A stretch of 64,000 bases of DNA from Symbiodinium natans (GCA_905221605.1 CAJNDS010002546.1:510684-574683); one strand, 5' to 3'. Shown: positions 17,075-28,433, counted from the first letter of the stretch. Notes: generated by a model not told the origin, from the letters alone. A program made the numbers and translations.

Positions 17075-17288
17075 GAGTGCCAGTTTGCTTCATACTGGGA
17101 CGCTACTAACCCCTGAGCGGCCCAGGAGCGCAACCCTCACCTGAACACGATTGCAGAGGGCGTGGCTCCGGAGGAATCGCCTCCCCTTCAGGCGCCGCCC
17201 ACGCGAACTGACCAAGGTCCAGCGAGGACCAATGCGAGGACCGATGAACCAGCCTCATCGTCGTCTCATCGAGCCCTTCGCCACAATG
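17075..17288 (+). CDS. Exon with one in-frame TGA
   Basis: A pyrimidine-rich acceptor (TTTTTTTTGGCAG) and a GTACGT donor bound a 214-nt exon. Its phase-0 frame reads ECQFASYWDATNP, TGA (17114-17116), then AAQERNPHLNTIAEGVAPEE and onward to the donor. The rest of the frame is clean. It joins in phase to 17338-17403. Possible pseudogene, sequence error or recoding. Confidence 0.6.
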
Positions 17289-17337
17289 GTACGTGGGGTT
17301 CAGGGTCTTGGTGGTTTTAAGTTTTGCGAGGGTTTAG

Positions 17338-17403
17338 GGCACTGCCCCCTTGCTAACTATCACGTCGTTATGAGGCCGTGCAACAAATCTGTCGACTTTG
17401 CGG
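17338..17403 (+). CDS. Candidate exon after a 49-nt intron
   Basis: Begins right after GGGTTTAG, so the acceptor is a telomere unit. Encodes HCPLANYHVVMRPCNKSVDF then A. Phase matches the exon ending at 17288. Confidence 0.55.
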
Positions 17404-17420
17404 GTGCCGGGTAGCTGTTG

Positions 17421-17468
17421 ATGCCCTAAACCCTAAACCCTAAACCCTAAACCCTAAACCCTAAACCC
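17421..17468 (-). repeat. CCCTAAA array, 6 units
   Basis: Ends at CCCAG, which is the acceptor of the next exon. Confidence 0.95.
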
Positions 17469-17470
17469 AG

Positions 17471-17557
17471 GTCGTGGTGCAAGACAGGGCGGCAGCTCCT
17501 CGGGTGGTGCTGAATCCGCCCAGGGCCAAGCCTGTCGCCACTCTTCCAGGACTGCGA
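17471..17557 (+). CDS. Candidate exon (29 codons)
   Basis: VVVQDRAAAPRVVLNPPRAK then PVATLPGLR between CCCAG and GTTTGG. Phase 0 at both ends, joining 17730-17786. Family unknown. Confidence 0.55.
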
Positions 17558-17729
17558 GTTTGGCGAACCCTATAGCCTATAGCCCATAGGGTTTAGGATG
17601 GTTTAGGGTTTAGGGTTTAGGGTTTAGGGCTTAGGGTTTAGGGTTTAGGGTTTAGGGTAGCCCTAAGAACCCCCAAGTTCTAATCTCCACGGAAGCTTTC
17701 CCCCAAGCTGTTCTGCGCAAGGCCTGCAG

Positions 17730-17786
17730 GGTTATGACTCCGTCATGGACAAGCTGGCGCCTGCCTTAGCGGCTTCAGCGGCTAAG
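17730..17786 (+). CDS. Candidate exon (19 codons)
   Basis: GYDSVMDKLAPALAASAAK between CCTGCAG and GTTCAA. Phase 0 at both ends. Confidence 0.58.
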
Positions 17787-17794
17787 GTTCAAAA

Positions 17795-17868
17795 CCCTAA
17801 ACCCTAAACCCTAAACCCTAAACCCTAAACCCTAAACCCTAAACCCTAAACCCTAAACCCTAAACCCT
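17795..17868 (-). repeat. CCCTAAA array, about 10 units
   Basis: Perfect array beginning 8 nt after the donor of the previous exon. Confidence 0.95.
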
Positions 17869-18127
17869 ATCACATGAACCCCATGGTTGGGGTCCTAGAC
17901 CCTTTTCTGCTGCAAAATCCCTGCTACGGTGCATGAGCCATAAAGCTTCAACACTGAACCCGGAAGCCTCGGAAGGAGATGCTGTATGGACCCTAAATCG
18001 TAAACCCTAAAAGTTTTAAGGTTTAGGGTTTAGGGTTTAGGGTTTAGGGTTTAGGGTTTAGGGGGGAGAGATGAACCCTAAACCCTTTTAGGGTTCAAGT
18101 GGTCCTCAAGGTAGGGTTCAGGGTGGT

Positions 18128-18206
18128 CGAGGGTCAAGTTTGAAGCACGGTGCCAGCATGACCTTCGACCTCGTAGAAAGTCATGCGCTCCGATGTGCAA
18201 ACTCCA
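18128..18206 (+). CDS. Candidate exon (bounds approximate)
   Basis: Open island SLKHGASMTFDLVESHALRC. No clear splice sites were chosen. Confidence 0.4.
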
Positions 18207-18256
18207 CACCCGAAACCCTAAAGCCTAAATCCTAAACCGTTTGGGTGGGGGTGCGG

Positions 18257-18420
18257 GTTTGCGGCCACCTCCAGTGCCGTTTCCATCCCACGGATGGAAT
18301 CAGGCAAGGCCGGCTGGCATGGGCCCGGGACCATGCATCCCAAGGGCGCCGCAGCATGGTGTCATGGCAGTGCGAAGGTCTTCTCGCAAAAAGAAACCTC
18401 ATGACCTTTGGGACATCCAG
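18257..18420 (+). CDS. Candidate Pro-rich exon
   Basis: Reads RPPPVPFPSHGWNQARPAGM, then a basic RRSSRKKKPHDLWDIQ end at CCAG|GTGATG. A second frame is open too. Confidence 0.42.
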
Positions 18421-18723
18421 GTGATGCTCTGAAGCTATCTGATCATAAAGCGGTTTAGGGTTTAGGGATTCGGGTTTAGGGTTTAGGGGTTAGGGGTTAT
18501 CCGTTAGGGTTTAGGGTTTAGGGTTTCGGGTGAACCCTAAACCTTACAACCTAAACCACATAGTGGGTTGCACTTCATCTGCCACGCCCAGAGACTGCCA
18601 GTTGAAGAGTGTTTTTTTCCAGAGACTCCAATACCCTTCAACTCTTGAGTATTCCTGAAGTCGGTGTAAGGCGCAGGGTTGAGCCCCTAAACCCTAAACC
18701 ATGAACCCTAAACCCTAAGCGTC

Positions 18724-18935
18724 ATCGTTGGATGCCCATTATTCCGAATGTTCTTACTAAAGCGGTATTGCTGTCCGGGTTGCCGGGTCCAACAATATGC
18801 CCTCCCCCCTCCCCCCTCCCCCGCCCCCACTCGCCTAGGAGCTCGAACCATAGTTTGACTGATGCAAAAATACCCAGAGCCCTGAAATCAATTGCACGAA
18901 GTGGTGTAGGGGCATTAGGTGTTTTTGCGGTTTAG
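18724..18935 (+). CDS. Candidate exon or exon pair
   Basis: One frame reads MPIIPNVLTKAVLLSG, crosses a C/T-rich tract, and continues as TDAKIPRALKSIARSGVGAL to a TAG formed inside a telomere unit. The C-rich middle could be an intron. Confidence 0.42.
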
Positions 18936-19039
18936 GGATGTTTGAGGTTCGGATCACCAAATTTAGGAGCCTCCGGCTCAGGCCGCCGACCCAAGAGGCC
19001 CGAAACCTCTCAACCCTCAAACCCCTAACCCTAAACCCC

Positions 19040-19640
19040 ACACCCTATACCCAGAACCCTAATCCCTCAAGAACCCTCACTTTTGAGCCTCTGTGGGTCT
19101 AATGCTCTTGTCTTTAGGGTAGCCTTAGGGCTTTGGGTTCGACCTTTGGGGCAGGTTTGGTTGGGCTGTAGGGTATAGGTTTGGGGTTTAGGGTTTAGGA
19201 AACGACTATATCTGCTTTGGGGTGTCATGAGCCTCCTTAAAACTCGATTCCTTCCTGGGCGCACATTGTTATTCAAAAGCCGCGCTAAGAGGGCGACTTG
19301 TGAGGGGACGTGTGTGGGAGGTGCCGGGTTGAATTGTAGTTTCCTGCTGTGTCCAGCGAAATCTGGCACGATGTGCCGTGGTCCCTAACCTAAACTGTAA
19401 GCCCCAAACCCCTGAACCCAAAGCCCTAATTAAACCCAAAATTAAACCCAAAACCCTAAATTGGGAGTGGGGGGGAGTGGGGGGGGGGGGTGGCGGGGGG
19501 GGAAGGGGGGATAAGTCCCTAAGAACGCGAGGCACGAGTCGAGTCGGTCAGTCTGGAGGGGCGGGCTGGTGTGGGGGTGTGGGGGGCTGCGGGGGGTGGT
19601 TAAACTTCAATGTGTGTTCGACGACAAAATGGAATAGTTG
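19040..19640. other. Telomere-poor spacer with G-rich tract
   Basis: Mixed telomere-like text, then GGGGGAGT/GGGGGG tracts at 19469-19600. No supported exon. Confidence 0.45.
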
Positions 19641-21420
19641 AGAGGGGCCAGAGGTCGGCATAGTCGGGCGGAAGATGAGTGTATGATCTTTTTGGGTTTA
19701 GGTGAGTGCCTCGTTTGTGCCTCAAAATGCAAAAGCGTGGCTTCCGCTTCGTTGCAGACCTCAGAAACACTGCGACGGTTGCACGCTGATCGTTCGTTGA
19801 GCTTTGCTGTGATCTGTGGAAGGTTGTTGAGTGTGACGCCTCTCATTGCGGCCAAGTTTCTGCTGGCAAAGATGCGAGGCCGAAGCCATCCAGCATTGCC
19901 ATAACTGTTCTGACCTGTAGCGACCTAGCGACACTGGCAGGGGCCAAAGAGAAGCCCAAACTTGGTGGAGCTGCTTGGCAGCAGATCCTGAATTCCAACG
20001 CAGATCCTTAGAAGGGTGTAGACAGGGGGAAGGGAAGCAGCGAAGGGAGAAGAACACCATAAGAGGAACCCGTCACTTCCAGAGGGAATGTGCTACCCCC
20101 AGCATGTTGTATGACAGTATGAAAATATGATCGCAGTATTCTCGGTTGCCCTTTTTCTCGTTTATCGATCCGCGTCTGCTATTGTGATACCTGTGTTTTT
20201 CCTCGTCGACCTGCATTGGCGGCAGGACAAGGATGCCAATCCAAAAAACTTGCAATCAAAAACAGTTCTTCGCAATCAAAGAGGCCAGGCCTTTTCAGCC
20301 TGAGCCATCCCGGCCGGTGTTCTAGACCCCAAGCTACCATCTCCTGCTGGGGCCGTGGCGATGCAGAACTGCCCACGCCGGAACAACCTGCTCAATTCGT
20401 CCCCATAAGCCCCTGATAGCCTCTGCGTCTCACGCAGATGCCGCTGTATTAGGGGTTTACGAGAAGAGGGCGCCCCTAAAATAGACCCCAAATTATGGGC
20501 GACCCCAACACTATCGCAAGCCACCGTATTGCCTTGGCTCTGCTCTGACTACTGGTGGTCGTCCCGTTGCGGGTTGAACGCCAGGTGCAGGCAGCGCTCT
20601 TTTCCCCTCGCCAGCGATCTTCGGACAGGAAGGAAGCAGAAGCCGTGAAAGCTTGCTTCAAGGTATACGAACTTTCCTCCAAACCCATCATGCGAGCTTT
20701 GCATTTAGAATGGGGGGGGGGTCGTGCCCCTCCCCAACCCCGCTCTTGTCAGCCGTGAAAGCTTGCTTCAAAGCATATGAATCTTTCTCATTGCGTTTGC
20801 ATTGCAATTGGAACTGGGGGAGGGGGGGGTGAGGGGCGGGCTCCGCCCCTCCGACACCCTTGGCTTTTTTAAGTCGTGCAAAGCTAGGTTGAAGATTGCT
20901 GAAGCTCCTTTCACAGCCAAGGTTTGCCCAGCGAACAACGTGGCCAAGTTCATGGACCGGCCTGAATTCGAGTCGAAGCACTCATCATCGGCGACTTTTT
21001 CGTTGTCGACCTTGGTTCCGAGGCGCCCCCGGCATTCCACAAAGCTCTGCACCGTTCGTCCCACTTGACTGAATGAATCCGTCCTAAGGTGCGCTTTGAC
21101 GAGGACTTGACCCTCAAAGACGACTACGAGCCTCGATTGAAGTGGTGATTCCCGCCTTGCTGTCCTAGGTCGAGCAAGCATGTGGCTTGCCAAAGGAGCC
21201 CCTACCCCCTGTGCTGAACCGCCTATGGTCGATGCGTTTACGTCGCGCGGGTGGCGCGGTCCTCCATGAAAAAGTTGTGCACCGACCCCCCACCCGCCCC
21301 CCGCCCCCCCCTCCCCCCCCCCCCCCCCCCCGCGTTTTAAGGTTTTTGGGGAAAACCATCCAACACGCCGCCGGGGTCGGCGGATTCTCAAATATTTGGT
21401 TCGAAAACCAACCCTAAACC
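19640..21420. other. GC-rich compartment poor in telomere repeats
   Basis: About 1.8 kb of mostly unique GC-rich DNA with frames open on both strands (for example plus 19638-19904 and minus 20768-21391). A duplicated segment, GCCGTGAAAGCTTGCTTCAA, occurs at about 20641 and 20752, each copy followed by a G run. Coding status cannot be settled by eye. A C run is at 21296-21330. Confidence 0.35.
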
Positions 21421-21657
21421 CTAAGCCCTAACACCTAAACCCTAGACCCTAAACCCTAAACCCTAAACCCTAAACCCTGAACCCTGAACCCTGAACCCTG
21501 AACCCTAAACCCTATCCCTAAACCCGAATCCCTAAACCCTAAACCCTATAAACCCTAAACACCATGAGCCAACGAGGCTGCTGGAGAGCTGCCCAACGCT
21601 GCCAGTCTCATCCTAGCACGCTCTTACATGGAGCTGCAGGCCGGATCTTGGGGGGAA

Positions 21658-21775
21658 GGGTTTAGGGTTTAGGGTTTAGGGTTTAGGGTTTCGGGTTTGG
21701 GGTTTAGGGTTTAGGGTTTAGGGTTTGGGGTTTAGGGTTTAGGGTTCAGGGTTTAGGGTTTAGGGTTTAGGGCTA
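21658..21775 (+). repeat. TTTAGGG array, about 16 units with variants
   Basis: Long array with a few TTTGGGG and TTCAGGG units. Confidence 0.95.
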
Positions 21776-21984
21776 GGACCCGGGGTAGGCCGTGATAACC
21801 CTTGCTTTAGGGTTTAGATTCACCTTATAAGTCTCTTTAAACCACAAATGGCAGCCTTTTCGTTCCTAGGCTACTCGGTTGAGTCGAGGTTTAGTGGATT
21901 ATAGGGTTTGGTTGAGGCATGTTGTTTTTTTCGGGTTTTGGTGGTGTAGGGGTTTGGGGTTTGGGGTAGCGAAGGGTTTACTGG

Positions 21985-22137
21985 GAGGTTCATGGGTACT
22001 TATATCCCCACCTATATGCCTACTTAGGGGACTTAGGGGGTTTATAAGTACAGTTATACTTGGGGTTATAACTGGGTTTCTTAATAAGGCAGCCAAAAGT
22101 TTAATTTTTTGCTACCCTCCTAAGTGCAGCCAAGATA
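21985..22137 (+). repeat. Composite of two dispersed repeats
   Basis: 21985-22064 resembles the foldback element at 47668 (GGAGGTTCATGGGTACTTAT). 22072-22137 is the partner of 1391-1455. Confidence 0.65.
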
Positions 22138-22254
22138 AGTGCCCATGAATCTCCAAGTAGGGAAGTGAAGGCAGGGCTGCCTTTGCGTTTGCAGAGGTGT
22201 CACGAGCTTAAATAGTTTGGGGTTTGTGGATTCAGGAACCCTAAACCCTAAGCC

Positions 22255-22345
22255 CGAAGCCCTAAACCCTAAACCCTAAACCCTAAACCCTAAACCCTAA
22301 ACCCTAAACCCTAAACCCTAAACCCTAAGCCCTAAGCCCTAAGCC
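22255..22345 (-). repeat. CCCTAAA array ending in CCCTAAG units
   Basis: About nine canonical units followed by four CCCTAAG units. Confidence 0.95.
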
Positions 22346-22687
22346 CTAAGCCCGAAAGACCCTGAACCCTAAATTCGACTTTGAGATGCAGGGCTTGAGG
22401 GTTTAGGGGTCAGACATTGGGGGTGCTGCTGCCACAGGTCCTACGCCTCAGAGTTCCAGCTGCCATCTCTGGTGTCCCTTCAACCCTAAACCCTTAAACC
22501 CTAAACCCTAAACCTTCAACCCTAAACCCAGTCCTTAGAACCCTTAGGGGGGCTTAGAATAGATTTTGAATTTCTATGGGTCCTAATCCCTATTTCAGCC
22601 TAATTACTAAGAACCAACAGAAATTGAACTTTCGACATGGGCCCAAAATCTCCCCTGGTAAGCCCGAAGACCCCAAACATTTGCCAG

Positions 22688-22744
22688 TACAGCACGCTTG
22701 CAAGTACCATGCTGTGGCTCGATTTGTGGAAGTTTCCATTGTCA
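22688..22744 (+). CDS. Candidate exon (19 codons)
   Basis: YSTLASTMLWLDLWKFPLS between TTGCCAG and GTAGGT, phase 0 at both ends. Another frame is also open. Confidence 0.45.
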
Positions 22745-23089
22745 GTAGGTCCTTGCGGGTTAGGGCTCAGGGTTAGCTAGGCTTTCTTGCACCCTCCTCA
22801 AACCCTAAACACCAAAACCCAAAACTGAACCCTCAAACCCTCAAACCCGAAACCTGCAAGCCTCTGAACCCTCAACTACGGAGGCTGGACAGCATCCCAT
22901 TGTGGGTCCTCTCCAGGTGCGAGCGCAAGCGTTTGGAGAGGCTACACTCTTGGGTTTGTGGGTTTGGGGTTGCTATCCTTGGGTGTCTGGGTTGATATTA
23001 TATGTAGGGTTGCAGTTTCCCAAACCCTAAACCCTTTGGGTTTAGGCTTTAGGGTTCAGAGCTTTGGGTTAGCTTTTGGTTCCTGAACC

Positions 23090-23375
23090 CTTAACCCTCA
23101 ACCCTCAAGCCTTAACCCTTAACCATTAACCCGTAACCGCTTACCCTTAACCGCTAAACCTTAACCCTTCTAAACCCTTAACCCTTAACCCTTAACGCCT
23201 AACCCTAACCCCTAACCCTGAGCCCTTATAAACCCTAAACCCTTAACCCTTAACCCCTAACCCCTAACCCTTAGCCCATATAAACCCTGAACCCTGAACC
23301 AACCCTAAACCCTAAATCCTAAACCCTAAACCCTAAACCCTAAACCCTAAACCCTAAACCCTAAACCCTGAACCC
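23090..23375 (-). repeat. CCCTTAA and CCCTAAA arrays
   Basis: CCCTTAA-type units (23090-23275) pass into canonical CCCTAAA units (23295-23370). Confidence 0.9.
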
Positions 23376-23708
23376 TGAACAACATGGTTGGTTCAGGGCT
23401 TTCCCGCTTGCTGTAGCTTTGTGGGGGCTCATTTGGGCCTGAAGGCTTAAACAGTGGATCACCTCGAGCCCCAACTTCAGGATGTAGGGTTTAGGGTTTG
23501 GGGTTTCGGGTTTAGGGTTTAGGGTTTAGGGTTTAGTGTTTAGGGTTTAGGCTTCACAAGTCTCCCGGAAGGTTTTGCAGGCATGTTTCCCCGCAGACTT
23601 GTGCTACAGTGGGAAGTTGAACTGTCCTGAGTATCATTTTTTGGGCGCCGGCTGCTTTTTTTGAAAGCCCGTGAACGAAAAACCGTGAACCAGATTGCCC
23701 TGGGTTAG

Positions 23709-23789
23709 GACAAGCTGAACATCAGGACCATCATGGTGCCAGCCGCAACCACCCTTGTTGAAAGCGTCATGAGGGCCTGCAATCCCTGA
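23709..23789 (+). CDS. Candidate last exon with stop
   Basis: After GGGTTAG. Encodes DKLNIRTIMVPAATTLVESV then MRACNP and TGA. Clean single frame. Family unknown. Confidence 0.5.
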   Translation, partial: DKLNIRTIMVPAATTLVESVMRACNP

Positions 23790-23975
23790 ACCCTCTCCTT
23801 ACATCAGCAGTTCTCTAAATTAGCATACCTTTTGCTTTTTTGGGGCCTATATAGCATGGCACCCTTAAAGTAAGGACCCTCAAGACCCAAAAAGGACCCT
23901 AAGAAACAGAAGTGCCCAAATCCTAAACCCTAAACCCTAAACCCTAAACCCTAAACCCTAAACTCCAAAACGCAG

Positions 23976-24080
23976 CCACAGCAAGGCATCACCGCCACCG
24001 GTGCCGAAAGACCCACCGCTGGTGACGAAGTTGCCGCTGCAGGTCTGGTGTTCATGGGCTGTTTCGGCTTTGGGGGATAG
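23976..24080 (+). CDS. Candidate last exon with stop
   Basis: After AACGCAG. Encodes PQQGITATGAERPTAGDEVA then AAGLVFMGCFGFGG and TAG. A GTCTGG donor at 24052 is an alternative end. Confidence 0.48.
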   Translation, partial: PQQGITATGAERPTAGDEVAAAGLVFMGCFGFGG

Positions 24081-24204
24081 AGCTCCAAATTGGGATTTAT
24101 AGGGTTTAGGGTTTAGGGTTTAGGGTTTGGGTTTTTTGGGGGGGGAGCTGGCTCCCAGGGCTTTGAAATTTCAATTTTTTCTACGGAAAATCTACTGGTG
24201 CTAA

Positions 24205-24325
24205 TTGTCTAGGTAGGCCTCGGGACATTTTTTCTATTTTCCCTTGCTGAGTTCAAGAGGGTCATATTGAAAGAGTATTGTTCAGAGGGTTTTTTCGGGC
24301 CATCCTAGTTGTATTCATTCTGGTT
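24205..24325 (+). repeat. Dispersed repeat, copy 1 (partner at 46738-46858)
   Basis: CTAGGTAGGCCTCGGGA, TATTTTCCCTT, then GGGCCATCCTAG recur in order in the partner copy. Identity roughly 70%. Confidence 0.65.
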
Positions 24326-24823
24326 ATTTTATATGGAGGCCACAGAATGGCAGCCGCAGAAAATCGAAAACCCGACATTCTAGAACCAGATCCATGGGCT
24401 TTGGGCTTTGGATTCGGGGGCACCTAGTTGCTATAGTTGGTTGGGACGTTTGTTTTGTGTTCACCTTTTTTGGGTTTAGGAGGATATGGTTTAGGAACAT
24501 CTGCGGGGGCTTTAAGGACCCGGAGAAGGCCCTTGTTCTTTTTTCTTTAGGGTTAGAGTTCCCTTAAAATATTCCTGGGTTACTCCTCGGTTTAAGCCCT
24601 AAACCCTAATTACCCTAAAGGGTCTAAGCTTTAAAGGCAGCCTAGATTGCAAGTCTACCGGACAAGTTGGGCGTTTGGATATTCCTGGGCCAGGACGAGC
24701 AACTGACCATTCAACCCTAAGCCCTAAACCCTCAACCCTAAACCCTCAACCCTAAACCCCAAACCTCAAACCCTAAACCCTAAGCCCTAAAACCCTAAAC
24801 CCTAACCCTGCGCCCTGAACATC

Positions 24824-24889
24824 TCCACCTTTGTTGGGGTATGGATTTGCTTTCTGAATTTCTTGGCCCTGTCTACGCGAGCAGAGTCC
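24824..24889 (+). CDS. Candidate exon with membrane-like segment
   Basis: One frame reads ISTFVGVWICFLNFLALST, another MDLLSEFLGPVYASR. Limits uncertain. Confidence 0.35.
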
Positions 24890-25363
24890 CCCAAAAGGGC
24901 TCACAAACGAGAACAGCCCCCGCCACCCTCCCGCAATCTAAAGTGAGGAAAAAGATAAATCCTAAACGCTAAGCCCGTTTGGTCATCGTCCGGCCCTAAG
25001 CCCAGAAATCCCTGAAAGCCCAAAAAACTCAAGCTCCCGTGTGCTACGGGTTTAGGGTTTACTGCCCTTTTGTCCCTACCTAGAAACCTAGAGCGCCACG
25101 GAACCCCCAAGTGCCCCCCCCCCCCGCCAAAAGAACCTACTAAAGCCCCCCTGAGTGTCCCTTCTGGCCCTTTCCCCCGCCAAACCCTAAATGCTAAACC
25201 CTACAGCCCTGAATCCTTAAACCCTATAACCGTACAGCACTGAACCCTAAACCCTAAACCCGAAACCCGAAACCCTGAACCCGAAAAGCGCCGAATCCCA
25301 GGAGGCCATGCGGCCTCCACCGAAGCCGGAGTCTGCCCAGGTATCCCTGGAGGCCACCATTGT

Positions 25364-25475
25364 GGTTTAGGGTTTGGGTTTAGGGTTTAGGGTTTAGGGT
25401 TTAGGGTTTAGGGTTTAGGGTTTAGGGTTTAGTGTTTAGGGGTTAGGGTTTAGGGTTCGGGGGTCAGGGCTTAGG
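25364..25475 (+). repeat. TTTAGGG array, about 14 units
   Basis: Canonical units with occasional TTTAGTG and TTCGGGG. Similar units continue at 25535-25660. Confidence 0.95.
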
Positions 25476-25499
25476 GTTTAAGAGGGCTCCGGGTTGCAG

Positions 25500-25537
25500 G
25501 CTCTGGAAGCGGATTGACAGTTGCTTGGCGTGTCAGG
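25500..25537 (+). CDS. Candidate exon with telomeric donor
   Basis: LWKRIDSCLACQ between GGTTGCAG and CAGG|GTTTAGGG. Confidence 0.5.
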
Positions 25538-25698
25538 GTTTAGGGTTTAGGGGTGTAGGGTTTAGGGTTTAGGGTTTAGGGTTTAGGTTTTAGGGTTTAG
25601 GGTTTAGGGTTTAGGGGTGTAGGGTTTAGGGTTTAGGGGTGTAGGGTTTAGGGTTTAGGGCTCAGGGTTCCGGGCTTGGGTTTAGCTTTTCTTTGTAG

Positions 25699-25765
25699 AG
25701 GAGCTGCCTATTCAAGATGGTGGCACCTAGCAGTGATGCCATGTTCGGCCAGCTACGCAGAGAAA
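25699..25765 (+). CDS. Candidate exon
   Basis: RSCLFKMVAPSSDAMFGQLR between CTTTGTAG and AGAAA|GTAGAT. Family unknown. Confidence 0.5.
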
Positions 25766-26150
25766 GTAGATCCTAGTAACCCAAAATGAGACCAACATTT
25801 CGAGAAGTGACCATGTGAGCTGTGATGAGAACACCCCACTTCTGCCCCCCTTGCTTGCTGACTAGTCTTAGGGTACTCATACAGGCCGGGGCGGGACAGG
25901 CGGAGTAGCGCCCATCCTGCAAAGGCTTCTTAGCCGACCCTGAGACCCTAAATTCCGAAGCCCTGACCTCCTCAAGCCTGTGTCTTAAGACCGTGGCAAC
26001 TTCAAACCCCTACAGAAACCCTAAACCCCCTACAGCCCTAGAACCCCAACACCCTGAAACTCAGGCCAGCCCAAATCACAAGCAAAAACCGTCGGCCCCA
26101 AAACCTGAACACTGAACCCCGCAGCAAAGCCCAAGCCGGGATTCTTGCAG

Positions 26151-26205
26151 GACCTGTTCAAGGGCCGCCCCCGTAATGTGCAGGACCAGGCCCCGATTTT
26201 TGCAG
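26151..26205 (+). CDS. Candidate exon
   Basis: DLFKGRPRNVQDQAPIFA between TTCTTGCAG and GTTCATGG. Joins 26495-26542 in phase. Family unknown. Confidence 0.6.
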
Positions 26206-26494
26206 GTTCATGGAGACTTAGTGAGCGGTTTTTGTGGGGTACAAACGGCTAGCCACAAGTGACCATAGGTCAGAGAGCTATGTCCATTCATAAATAGCCC
26301 TAATCCCGAACCTAAACCCAAATTCCCAACCCCCGCGCCCCCCTCAACCCTAAACCCTAAACCCTTAAGGCCTATAGAGCCTCAAACCCTGAACCCCTAA
26401 AGCCCCTTAGATAGGCCCTACATGACTAAGAAGTAGCCCTCAACCCGAAACCCTAAACCCTAAGCCCTTAGATAGGCCCCTTTGCGGCTTCAAG

Positions 26495-26542
26495 CCATGG
26501 TGGTGCCAGCCCCCATACCGAGCGAGCATACAAACCCCACAG
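26495..26542 (+). CDS. Candidate exon
   Basis: CC, then MVVPAPIPSEHTNPT, ending ACAG|GTATTG. The CC completes the GCC codon begun at 26205. Confidence 0.5.
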
Positions 26543-26935
26543 GTATTGCCACCGCGAAGTCTTACCAAGCTCTAAACCCACAAGGAACCGTAGCTCTTCC
26601 CAGAAGGAACCGAGGGTTAAGGGTTTGGGGTTTAGGGGTCTAGGGGGTAGAAACGGGTGGAAAGGGCAAATATTCCCTGAAAAGTGCTTTGAAATTAAGG
26701 CTTATTTGGGACGATGAAGCCCCTAATTTGTGCCGGGTTTCTTATGATAAACCCCCCTAAACCTTCAACCCAAAATCCCTGAAGCCTCAGACCGTCAAGC
26801 CCCATACGCAGGGTTTTTGGGTTTGTTAATCTCGGGGCTTCGGGAGTGTAGGGCATAAGGGCTTTTGGTGTATGTCGCGCTTCGGCTATATAGGATTTGG
26901 GCTTAAGAGCTTGACTTTGATTCACTGCCCATCAG

Positions 26936-26971
26936 GAGCGACAGGAGCTGTGGGGGGGCTCAGACGCCAGG
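26936..26971 (+). CDS. Candidate 36-nt exon with telomeric donor
   Basis: Between CCCATCAG and CCAGG|GTTTAGGGTTTAGGG. All three frames are nearly open, so no peptide is assigned. Confidence 0.4.
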
Positions 26972-26989
26972 GTTTAGGGTTTAGGGTTT

Positions 26990-27540
26990 AGAGTTTAGTG
27001 CCTGGCTGAAAGGGAACTGTAGTCGAAAGATTCCACGAGAGCAGTGTGAAGGTGCTTCCGAATCCCGCCGCAGAAAAAAAGAGCAAAGAGAGCAAGAACG
27101 TCAAGGTGAAACAGCTAAACCCCTCAACCATTCTACTCCAAAACTGAAGTGTAGAGACGTGCACGCTCCTCACCCCCCCCCCCCCCTCTTGCAGCTTTTT
27201 TTCCTTGCCTACAACTTTCAATGTTTTGCGATGTTGGGTCCCCATCCCGAAACCTACAACTTGGTAGCACAGTGGTACCCTTTACCCTTTTTGCTTTGGT
27301 TCTGGGTTCCCTTTTATAAAGTAACCCACCCCCAAAAAAGGGTGCCCTTAGTGTAATATGCATACTGGGCTACCAAGATAAGTAGTTCCGAGCAGACCAG
27401 CATTGCACGGACTCGGCGTTTAGGGCTTCTGAGGTCCCAAACCTTAAGCCATAAACCCCACACGTAGGACCCGCAAAAAGCTTTGCAGGACCCTAAACCC
27501 TGAACCCTGAACCCTAAACCCTAAACCCTAAACCCTTTTC
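26990..27540. other. Spacer with a foldback element
   Basis: C run at 27175-27186 and the foldback element at 27260-27376. Frames here are open on both strands but without motifs. Confidence 0.4.
27260..27376 (+). mobile_element. Foldback element family F, copy 1
   Basis: CTTGGTAGCACAGT on the left, ACTGGGCTACCAAG on the right. Internal text AACCCACCCCCAAAAAAGGG and GGTACCCTTT is shared with 54054-54160. Confidence 0.75.
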
Positions 27541-27557
27541 CTTCGAGGTGGAGCCAG

Positions 27558-27592
27558 GGCTTCGAATTCGACCTGGCGCTGGTGCGGGACCT
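27558..27592 (+). CDS. Candidate short exon
   Basis: GFEFDLALVRD after AGCCAG. Ends at a GTTGGG donor, or reads on to TGA at 27600-27602. Confidence 0.45.
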
Positions 27593-28392
27593 GTTGGGAT
27601 GATTGGATTTGGGTTTGTCGGGTGGGTTTAGGGTTTAGGGTTTAGGGTTTAGTTTAGGGTTTAGGGTTTAGGGTTTAGGGTTTGGGGTTTACAGTGGCGT
27701 TTCGGGGTTTGGGGTTTTAGGTCTTTAGGGGGCCTTTGGGGTTTGGAGTACTGAAGGGAAATGTTTGCCCTTTCTCGCACCCTCAAAGGGGCTAGTAAAT
27801 ACCCAAAACCCCAAACCGTATAGCCGCAAACCCATGTGTTTTGATCTTTCAGAAGGTTGCGCGTATGCTTGTTGAGGCGGGGGGGGGCTGTCGTCTTGGA
27901 AACATGGGCAGAGCCGGAACCCGCCAAGACCATATAATTCATATACACCCAACCCCCAAAAGCCCCAAACCATAAGCACTAAACCATACAAACCCAAATT
28001 TTAAAACCCCAAAACCCTAAACCTTAATTCTTATTTCCCCTAGACACGAAACCCTAAAGCCCTAAGCCCTAGAGCCCTAAAACCCCAAACCCCTAAACCT
28101 TAATTCTTCCTTCCCCTAAACCCTATACCCAAAACCCTAAACCCCTGAACCCGAAAGCCCCAAACCCTAAAACTTATTGGAGCCCCTCACTGTCGGGTTC
28201 CAGCGCCCGAAGTCCGGACCCCACCTGCCCAAGAGAAGCTCAACCGAAAAGCCTCAAGCTAGGCGGAGGGTTTTAGGGTTTAGGGTTAGGGTTTAGGTTT
28301 AAGGTTGAGGGTTTAGGGTCTAGAGTTCAGGTTTAGGGTTTAGGGTTGAGGGTTTAGGGTCTAGGGTTTAGGGTCCAGGGTTTAGGGTTTAG

Positions 28393-28433
28393 GGTGGCCG
28401 AGGATCACTGCATTTTTAAGTTTATGGCTTCTG
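28393..28433 (+). CDS. Candidate exon with telomeric acceptor
   Basis: Directly follows GGGTTTAGGGTTTAG. Encodes VAEDHCIFKFMAS and ends TCTG|GTAAAG. Confidence 0.6.

Noticed and set aside
20768-21391. Minus-strand 207-codon frame as a confident gene
   Set aside because: Parts look protein-like, but a plus frame over the same DNA does too, the ends are homopolymer-derived, and no motif settles it; reported only as an ambiguous region.
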